Of a DNA stretch of 12,256 bases, positions 1 to 4,510 are shown one piece after another. The position numbers and the translations under genes were made by a program. Location of the stretch: contig DATKXF010000018.1 in NCBI GenBank assembly GCA_035529155.1, positions 1 through 12,256 on the forward strand. Reading direction: 5' to 3'. This DNA comes from JAAEEP01 sp035529155 (GTDB lineage Archaea; Thermoplasmatota; Thermoplasmata; Methanomassiliicoccales; JAAEEP01). The notes beneath the pieces were generated by a model. That model did not search any database and had not been told where the DNA came from. It saw only the letters and a program-made list of their open reading frames with translations. The first letter of the stretch is position 1. The number at the start of each line of letters is the position of its first letter.

Positions 1-1
1 G

Positions 2-61
2 GAGAAGTGCCCCTTCTTCCCTCTGGACAAATCTAAGGTGGGGGCCAAGTGCCTCAAGTGA
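2..61 (+). CDS. 3' end of an unidentified upstream gene (partial)
   Basis: A reading frame enters from the left edge and stops at TGA 59-61, leaving 19 visible residues. They include two cysteines (window residues 3 and 17) and several lysines, in the pattern EKCPFF...GAKCLK. A cysteine-containing, basic C-terminus could bind a metal, but too little is present to name a family. The stop lies 46 bases before the likely start of the COG0523 GTPase on the same strand, so co-transcription is possible. A different frame that joins the GTPase is also open to the edge, so this assignment is tentative. Confidence 0.35.
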   Translation, partial: EKCPFFPLDKSKVGAKCLK

Positions 62-107
62 AGTATATGTAAATGCAACCCGATTCTGCATGGGAATTAT
101 ATTGAAG

Positions 108-707
108 ATGTTGATCGTCACAGGTTTCCTAGGTGTGGGGAAGACCACGTTCATACTCAGGATAATCGAGAGTATAGCTGGAACAGGGGCCAAGGTAGCT
201 GTCATCGTGAACGATTTCGGCGAGGTTAATGTGGACGGAAAGGTGATGGAGAAGTACGGTCTGGACGTCCAGGAGCTCAGTGGGGGATGCATATGCTGCA
301 CCCTGGGAGTCTCCCTCATCGAGACCATTAGAACTCTGGCTCTTAACTTCAAACCGGACCTTATCGTGATGGAACCAAGTGGGATCGCTGATCCAGAGAG
401 CTTAAAGGCGGTGGTACGAGGAGAGGGCGTTCAGCTGGTCTCTGATCTCAAGGTGATTGTGATCATGGACGCTAAAAGATACGAGAATTTCAAGGCCGCT
501 CTGAAGAAACCCTTCGCTAGGCTGGTAGGCGCCGCCGACATCATCCTTTTGAACAAGAAGGATCTGGTTCAGGAAGAGGATATCAAGAGGATCACAAATG
601 AGCTCAAAGAGATGGGCTTTCCTGGGGAGATATTATCCATCTCCGCAGCTGAGGACATGAACACGAGCGATGCCCTCAAGTCCATTCTCGAGATTCTAGA
701 CAACTGA
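108..707 (+). CDS. COG0523 (G3E family, CobW-like) GTPase, metal or corrinoid chaperone candidate
   Basis: A 199-residue P-loop GTPase. From the start at 108 it shows the G1 loop GFLGVGKTT (residues 6-14), the NDFGE switch motif (35-39), the COG0523 hallmark GGCICC (59-64, CxCC), the Walker-B-like EPSGIADP (89-96) and the guanine-specificity motif NKKD (149-152). The family uses GTP hydrolysis to deliver metals (Zn, Co, Ni) or service metallo- or corrinoid enzymes in the cytoplasm. The C-terminal domain of full-length CobW proteins (over 300 aa) is missing, so this is a G-domain-only member. An in-frame ATG at 90 exists, but starting at MLIVTGFLG matches the family, and neither start has a clear Shine-Dalgarno site. 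The methyltransferase homologue downstream suggests a job in corrinoid or zinc loading, which is inference. Confidence 0.88.
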   Translation: MLIVTGFLGVGKTTFILRIIESIAGTGAKVAVIVNDFGEVNVDGKVMEKYGLDVQELSGGCICCTLGVSLIETIRTLALNFKPDLIVMEPSGIADPESLKAVVRGEGVQLVSDLKVIVIMDAKRYENFKAALKKPFARLVGAADIILLNKKDLVQEEDIKRITNELKEMGFPGEILSISAAEDMNTSDALKSILEILDN

Positions 708-756
708 CCGAAATTGTTCCAACAGCAGTGATGAAACCGATGAAATTACCCTAGAC

Positions 757-810
757 TTCAAGGTTCAAAACTCCGGTTGATTGAAGGTTTCAATATACTA
801 GATTCTTCAA
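757..810. promoter_or_regulatory. Cluster of TTCAA/TTGAA half-sites before the methyltransferase promoter
   Basis: Five copies of TTCAA, or its complement TTGAA, lie in 54 bases: 757-761, 764-768, 781-785 (inverted), 789-793 and 806-810. The pair at 781-793 forms an inverted repeat with a 3-base centre (TTGAAGGTTTCAA). They sit just upstream of the TATA box at about 819-828, where an archaeal activator or repressor could bind. The region is AT-rich, so chance is a real alternative. Confidence 0.3.
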
Positions 811-818
811 TAACAATG

Positions 819-828
819 TTTATATATT
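819..828 (+). promoter_or_regulatory. TATA-box promoter for the MtaA/MtbA-like gene
   Basis: TTTATATATT is the strongest TATA-like element in the 707-952 intergenic region and sits in a sharply AT-rich stretch. An archaeal transcription start about 25 bases downstream would fall near 850. That gives a leader of about 100 bases to the ATG at 952, or about 35 to the GTG at 886. Confidence 0.6.
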
Positions 829-951
829 ATTAACAATAGATAATTATTCCTGGCAAACGAGAAATTGCGTCTTTTATGAAGCATAGTGTTTAATCTTAGT
901 TTCTCAAAGCAACTTCAATCGATCCTTGGGGGTGAAATCATTAGGAAGGAT

Positions 952-1989
952 ATGTCTGCTAAGGAAAGATTGGAAACTGTGATAAGACTCGATGAACCGG
1001 ATAGAGTACCTGTACATGACTTCTCGAACCTCAACAACCTAGTGGCAATGGGATACCAGATGAAGGACACTAGGTGGGATGCAAAGCAGGCGGTGAAGGC
1101 GGCGCTGGACTTCAACAAGATATCCAAATCAGACTTCATATTCGCATGCTTCGACATACCCGCCCTTTTCATGGACTTGGGTGTCGAGGTGAGCATGCCG
1201 GACGACAACTACGGATCAGTGAAGTCCAGGTATTTCGCCAACGATGAGGATGTTGATTCAAAGGAGCTCTACGACCCTTTCGATGAGAACGCTTGCCCAT
1301 ATTTCACGAAGGGGTTCACCAACAAGATCAAGCTTCTCCACGAGCAAATGGATCCCAACCTCATCGCATCGAGTTTCTCCTGGGGAGTCTTCACCATGGC
1401 GGGAGAGCTTAGAGGTACCGAGCAGCTCCTCATGGATCTGATGCTGAATCCAGAGATAGCACACAAGGTCATGAAAAAGGCTGGTGATTTCGTTCTTGCT
1501 GTGGAATCAAAATGCATCGACTCAGGAGCGGACATCTGCTGGATGCCAGATCCCACGGCATCAGAAAGCGTGATCTCCACCGATCAATTCAGAGAGTTCG
1601 GCTTTGAACCTGACAGAAAGGTGATATCTAGCGTAAAATCAGAGTACAAGGTCCCGGTGATAGTTCACATATGCGGGGACACCACCAACACCATGAAGGT
1701 CCTTCCAGAGCTTGGAGTGGACGTCTTCAGTGTCGACCATGTTGTTGACATAAGAGCAACCAAGAAGGCTATCGGGGGTAAGATAGCCATAATGGGAAAC
1801 GTGCATCCGATCAATGCTGTTTGGAACGGTACGGTCGATCAGGTGAAGGCGGCCTCCAAGGACTGCATATTTGAAGCCGGTTCGGATGGTGGGTTCATTC
1901 TATCCTCGGGTTGTGAAGCCCCACGGGACGCACCTGCAGAGAACGTAGCTGCTATGGAGTATATTGCAGTCACATATGGGATATATTGA
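952..1989 (+). CDS. Methylcobamide:CoM methyltransferase-like protein (MtaA/MtbA/CmuA group, UroD fold)
   Basis: A 345-residue protein, close to the roughly 340 aa of MtaA and MtbA. It opens with the typical KERLETVIRLDEPDRVPV segment of the uroporphyrinogen-decarboxylase superfamily. The zinc ligands of methylcobamide:thiol methyltransferases are present as HICG (His239, Cys241) and SSGCEAP (Cys321), the HxC...C pattern. Characterised members move a methyl group from a methylated corrinoid protein to coenzyme M. A decarboxylase role in haem synthesis is unlikely given these residues. A GTG at 886 would add 22 residues, but 952 fits the family. AGGAAGG ends only two bases before the ATG, an unusually short spacing, and GGGGGTGA lies further up. 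No corrinoid protein or substrate methyltransferase is adjacent, so substrate and acceptor are unknown. Confidence 0.82.
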   Translation: MSAKERLETVIRLDEPDRVPVHDFSNLNNLVAMGYQMKDTRWDAKQAVKAALDFNKISKSDFIFACFDIPALFMDLGVEVSMPDDNYGSVKSRYFANDEDVDSKELYDPFDENACPYFTKGFTNKIKLLHEQMDPNLIASSFSWGVFTMAGELRGTEQLLMDLMLNPEIAHKVMKKAGDFVLAVESKCIDSGADICWMPDPTASESVISTDQFREFGFEPDRKVISSVKSEYKVPVIVHICGDTTNTMKVLPELGVDVFSVDHVVDIRATKKAIGGKIAIMGNVHPINAVWNGTVDQVKAASKDCIFEAGSDGGFILSSGCEAPRDAPAENVAAMEYIAVTYGIY

Positions 1990-2071
1990 TCAAGATAAAT
2001 GGCCCAACCTGAAACCCTGAAGGGGAACGACCTCTTCCGGAACTCCTACCCCTTTTCAATGAGGCCGATTC

Positions 2072-2089
2072 CAAGATCAGGCGATCTTG
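2072..2089. terminator. Perfect 7-bp hairpin between convergent genes
   Basis: CAAGATC (2072-2078) and GATCTTG (2083-2089) form a perfect 7-bp stem with the 4-base loop AGGC. It begins 4 bases beyond the yjbQ-like stop on the minus strand and lies about 80 bases past the stop of the convergent methyltransferase gene. No T-run follows immediately in either direction, so a role in termination or 3'-end processing is only plausible. Confidence 0.35.
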
Positions 2090-2093
2090 ACCT

Positions 2094-2504
2094 TCACTCA
2101 CCCATGATCTCCACCACGACCTGCCGGTTCCTAGGACCGTCGAGCTCCAGCAGGAATATGCTCTGCCAAGTACCCTTCACGATCCTGCCGCCCCTAATCG
2201 GGAAGATGCGGGTGGGACCTATGTAGGTCGACGCGATGTGGGCATCGGTGTTGTCGTCGATCCGGTCATGAGCCCAGCCTGCTCCTGCCGGGAAGTCCTC
2301 TCTGATCTTTCGAACGATGTCCGCCTTGAGATTCGGTTCGTTCTCATTCACAGCTATCGCCGCGGTGGTGTGAACTGTATGGACAAGACATAAACCGTTC
2401 TTTATTGCGGATCGGGTCACAGTACCCTCGACACGAGAGGTGATGTCGACAACCTCCGTTCGGCTCCTTGTAGAGATCGTAATATCATCAAATTCCACCT
2501 TCAT
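2094..2504 (-). CDS. yjbQ: YjbQ family (UPF0047, COG0432) protein, possible thiamine phosphate synthase-type enzyme
   Basis: A 136-residue protein matching the YjbQ/UPF0047 family over its whole length. It has HTTAAIAVNEN (residues 45-55), the Asp/His signature DDNTDAHI (83-90), GTWQ (111-114) and LDGPRNR (121-127). These conserved His and Asp residues line the presumed active site. Some members have weak thiamine phosphate synthase activity, but the physiological role is unsettled. The start at 2504 gives the usual family length. An upstream in-frame ATG at 2522 would overlap the preceding stop as ATGA and add six residues (MIMGIL), so it is a serious alternative if the genes are translationally coupled. 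It lies downstream of the toroid gene on the same strand. Confidence 0.88.
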   Translation of the reverse strand: MKVEFDDITISTRSRTEVVDITSRVEGTVTRSAIKNGLCLVHTVHTTAAIAVNENEPNLKADIVRKIREDFPAGAGWAHDRIDDNTDAHIASTYIGPTRIFPIRGGRIVKGTWQSIFLLELDGPRNRQVVVEIMGE

Positions 2505-2518
2505 CAGAATCCCCATAA

Positions 2519-2704
2519 TCATAGTGAAAGCATTCCAAATAAAGCCTTCACCGTGGCCAGCATCATAGGTATTATCAGCGCGATCAAAGGGATGATCATC
2601 TCTCTCAATCCAAGGTAATCGATGTTCCATACGAAGTGGAAGTAGACTATGCTGACTATGGCTAGTCCCCTGAAGAAACCAACCTCCCAAAATCGCTCTG
2701 CCAT
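2519..2704 (-). pseudogene. Short two-helix membrane protein, likely truncated DUF1624-like (acetyltransferase-type) remnant
   Basis: A 61-codon frame from ATG 2704 to TGA 2519. The N-terminal segment RFWEVGFFRGLAIVSIVYFHF resembles the first helix of DUF1624 / heparan-glucosaminide acetyltransferase-like membrane proteins, usually [EI]DFLRG followed by FHF or FHD. Two hydrophobic segments are visible, roughly residues 10-30 and 38-60. Such proteins normally have over 200 residues and six or more helices, and nothing further is coded before the YjbQ-family gene. The family's usual Asp before the FxRG motif is Gly here. Both points suggest a decayed gene. The stop overlaps a possible ATG of the next gene as ATGA, which would instead argue for a working small membrane protein. 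No clear Shine-Dalgarno site precedes the start. Confidence 0.5.
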
Positions 2705-2779
2705 CAATGTTGACTTTCTAATGGAAGTTGGAAAAATGATTCGGTCGAACTTGGAGGGGTGTCAAGACAAGAGCGCTCA

Positions 2780-3769
2780 TTACAACAGGCGCTTCAGGAC
2801 CCTGCACACAGCCAGTGAGACCCAGAGAGGCAAGTCGGGAGCCTTACCCGTTGCGTATCTTGACCTCCAGAGGCCGTTCTTCTCCTGGTCATCGATCAGC
2901 CATTTCATTCCAGATCTGATGTTCTCGTCCCTTGGATCGAAACCGATCAAGGAGAGGGAATCCATGGCGCTCAGTATGTCGTTCTGCCAGAAGGGAAAGG
3001 TGATCTTCTCCCAGTAGGATGGAGCGACCCGGTCGGGATACTTGTCTCGCTTGAAGAACCTGGACTTCAGCAACTCCCCGGCTTCCTTGGTCTCAGGGCG
3101 ATGCTTGTACTGAGAATGGGAAGCAAATGCCCTGAGCACTATGCCGGTGATGGTGTGGGATGAGGGTTTTGATCGGTCCCCTTCTATCGTCTCCATCCCT
3201 TTTTCGAAAAAGATGTCCGAAATTGGTCCCCCCTTGGTCCTGAAAGGTATAGCCCATCCCCCGTCATCCTGCCTAATCGAGAGCAGCCAGTCCAGACCTT
3301 TCCTGATCCGGGGATCATCAGCATATCCAGATCGGATCAGGACTTCCATTATCGCCGCGGAGTAGTTGGGAGAATACTGCACGCCGTAGATTCCCCTGAA
3401 GTCGCCCTCGTCTGTCTGGAATGAGAACATGAACTCAGCGCCCCTGCTCATCGCCTCGTTCTGGCGATTCATCCCGTACTTGTGGACCAGGTGGAGCATG
3501 GAGCGGAACGTCTCCAGCTGATCATAGCCCCCCCTGGACCTAATCCGCTGGTCACCAGCGGGATAGCGCCACCTTCCATCATCGCCTTGCTTCCTGAGAA
3601 GTCGGATAGGCTCTTTCAGTTCCCAGAGTGATTCGATCGGACCCGGATCCTTCTCTAGCAGGTCCCTGTGAGTGAACCACAATATGGCCGGGTTAGTAGA
3701 TTCCAGAAGAGGAGGCAGAGGATCCCACTGTAGAACGCTCTCCCAGGCTGAATTCGTTGAATCCGACAT
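2780..3769 (-). CDS. Prenyltransferase/squalene-cyclase-like alpha/alpha-toroid repeat protein
   Basis: A 329-residue soluble protein with at least four QW-like repeats: QGDDGRW (71-77), QTDEGDF (118-124), RQDDGGW (166-172) and QEKNGLW (295-301). Helical stretches separate them, the pattern of the alpha/alpha-barrel terpenoid cyclase / protein prenyltransferase fold. The catalytic DxDD of squalene-hopene cyclases and the DCTAE of oxidosqualene cyclases are both missing, so cyclase activity is unlikely. Archaeal and bacterial proteins of this kind are mostly unassigned. There is no signal peptide, so it is probably cytoplasmic. The start at 3769 is preceded by AAGGAG with a 6-base spacer. A TATA box lies upstream (about 3863-3874), and an inverted repeat sits between it and the start. 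Confidence 0.75.
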   Translation of the reverse strand: MSDSTNSAWESVLQWDPLPPLLESTNPAILWFTHRDLLEKDPGPIESLWELKEPIRLLRKQGDDGRWRYPAGDQRIRSRGGYDQLETFRSMLHLVHKYGMNRQNEAMSRGAEFMFSFQTDEGDFRGIYGVQYSPNYSAAIMEVLIRSGYADDPRIRKGLDWLLSIRQDDGGWAIPFRTKGGPISDIFFEKGMETIEGDRSKPSSHTITGIVLRAFASHSQYKHRPETKEAGELLKSRFFKRDKYPDRVAPSYWEKITFPFWQNDILSAMDSLSLIGFDPRDENIRSGMKWLIDDQEKNGLWRSRYATGKAPDLPLWVSLAVCRVLKRLL

Positions 3770-3795
3770 GGACAGCTCCTTAGAAGTATGCGATT

Positions 3796-3822
3796 GACAC
3801 ACATATCAACATTTGGTGTGTC
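3796..3822. promoter_or_regulatory. Inverted repeat GACACAC-N13-GTGTGTC, candidate operator
   Basis: GACACAC (3796-3802) and GTGTGTC (3816-3822) are a perfect 7-base inverted repeat whose centres are 20 bases apart, about two helical turns. That is the geometry expected for a dimeric DNA-binding protein. It lies between the predicted transcription start of the toroid gene (near 3843) and its ATG, where binding would block transcription. It could instead form a stem-loop in the leader. Confidence 0.4.
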
Positions 3823-3862
3823 CAGATATCATAAGAATGAATATTGTCCATTTCTAAGAATG

Positions 3863-3874
3863 TATTATAAATGT
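3863..3874 (-). promoter_or_regulatory. TATA-box promoter for the toroid protein gene
   Basis: On the minus strand this stretch reads CATTTATAATAC, a good archaeal TATA element. A start about 25 bases downstream falls near 3843, giving a leader of roughly 75 bases that contains the GACACAC/GTGTGTC inverted repeat and the AAGGAG ribosome site. Confidence 0.5.
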
Positions 3875-3932
3875 GTAGGACCCGAGGGAGGTGCGATATT
3901 CCTCCGAAGAATGGCTTATCCCCCGGGTTCGT

Positions 3933-4217
3933 TCAGTGGTGTTTGTGGGCGAAGCTCCCACCCAAGCTGGAGATCGTTCCACCAAGGCTCGCCGACGCCA
4001 TGAAGCTCCTTGTAAGCTCATAGGCCTGGTCCTTGGGTATTCCACTTTCGACAAGGGTCGAGTAGAACGAGGCCACCGATTTGCCCATCTTTGTGCCCTC
4101 CTGGCTGTCGTAAATGACCTTGGTGATCTTCTCGAGGAGCTCTGGAACGGTCTGCGACATCACTGTCATGATCTCCTTGAGAGACTCAGCATCCGGCATC
4201 TTATCGATTTCATTCAT
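3933..4217 (-). CDS. Small helical protein of unknown function (94 aa)
   Basis: I do not recognise a named family. The 94 residues begin MNEIDKMPDAESLKEI and look wholly alpha-helical, with heptad-like hydrophobic spacing over about residues 10-40. A second helical pair follows, covering GKSVASFYSTLVESGIPKDQ and the AYELTRSFM segment. The tail is Gly/Ser-rich and ends in HKHH, which could bind metal. The composition looks like a genuine cytoplasmic protein, and the GGTAGGTG just upstream of ATG 4217 is an acceptable Shine-Dalgarno site. The start is 8 bases after the stop of a possible 30-codon ORF. It may act as a small structural or adaptor protein, but nothing in the neighbourhood fixes a function. 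Confidence 0.7.
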   Translation of the reverse strand: MNEIDKMPDAESLKEIMTVMSQTVPELLEKITKVIYDSQEGTKMGKSVASFYSTLVESGIPKDQAYELTRSFMASASLGGTISSLGGSFAHKHH

Positions 4218-4225
4218 TGGGACAC

Positions 4226-4318
4226 CTACCGGATCATTCCATAGGTGCGAAGATCAGCCCTCGCCTGCTCGGTCGTCAACCCTTCCATGCTGTCGGTCAT
4301 ACTCCGTCTCAGCTTCAT
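4226..4318 (-). CDS. Possible 30-aa small ORF upstream of the helical protein
   Basis: A short frame from ATG 4318 to TAG 4226 codes for 30 residues, beginning MKLRRSMTDSMEGL and ending TYGMIR. A second in-frame ATG at 4300 would give 24 residues. The stop is 8 bases before the start of the 94-residue gene on the same strand, and the last codons overlap that gene's ribosome site. This arrangement suits translational coupling or a leader peptide. The amphipathic middle segment (TTEQARADLR) looks protein-like. No strong Shine-Dalgarno site is visible, and the length allows chance. Confidence 0.3.
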   Translation of the reverse strand: MKLRRSMTDSMEGLTTEQARADLRTYGMIR

Positions 4319-4332
4319 GACTGGATGTAGAA

Positions 4333-4393
4333 ATGGTCACAATACTTGGGTGATTTGAGCACTTGTGACCATCAACCGGTCACTTGAGGTTAT
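4333..4393. promoter_or_regulatory. Compound inverted repeat with three GGTCAC half-sites, candidate operator in a divergent region
   Basis: ATGGTCACAA (4333-4342) and TTGTGACCAT (4373-4382) are perfect 10-base inverted copies 30 bases apart. A third half-site, GGTCAC (4388-4393), forms a second palindrome with GTGACC (4375-4380) across 7 bases. The three half-sites lie in the intergenic region between the surface-protein gene (+) and the small ORFs (-), so a regulator bound here could control both directions. The 30-base loop is too long for a terminator hairpin. Confidence 0.5.
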
Positions 4394-4483
4394 CGGGACA
4401 ATTGAGCATGAACCCTTGATAGGCTCTCCATATCGGGCGAGAATCAGGGACTATTCATCGATGCACCATGATTCTAGAAAGGA

Positions 4484-4493
4484 TATTTATATT
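4484..4493 (+). promoter_or_regulatory. TATA-box promoter of the surface-protein gene, leaderless layout
   Basis: TATTTATATT, preceded by a purine-rich AGAAAGG that may act as BRE, is centred about 23 bases before ATG 4511. Archaeal transcription starts about 25 bases past the TATA centre, so the mRNA should begin at or next to the start codon. No Shine-Dalgarno site precedes this ATG, which agrees with a leaderless transcript. Confidence 0.65.
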
Positions 4494-4510
4494 CACAAAT
4501 CCAAGTCATA

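Noticed and set aside
3..107. The GTPase reading frame is open to the left edge, suggesting a longer N-terminus.
   Set aside because: The upstream residues have no family match and the G1 loop normally begins within a few residues of the start, as with ATG 108.
757..776. GGTTCAAAACTCC resembles a tRNA T-loop.
   Set aside because: The flanking bases do not form a 5-bp T-stem, and no anticodon arm or acceptor stem is present upstream.
952..1989. Calling the UroD-fold protein uroporphyrinogen decarboxylase (HemE).
   Set aside because: The HICG and GCEAP zinc-ligand motifs belong to the methylcobamide methyltransferase group, and no haem-synthesis genes are nearby.
2017..2056. AAGGGG...CCCCTT inverted repeat followed by TTTT, a possible terminator for the methyltransferase gene.
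   Set aside because: Six-base arms separated by more than 20 bases are weak; the 7-bp hairpin at 2072-2089 is better formed, so only that was listed.
3887..3905. GGAGG-N9-CCTCC hairpin beyond the 94-aa gene.
   Set aside because: Only five base pairs with no T-run. It may be chance in a purine/pyrimidine-rich stretch.
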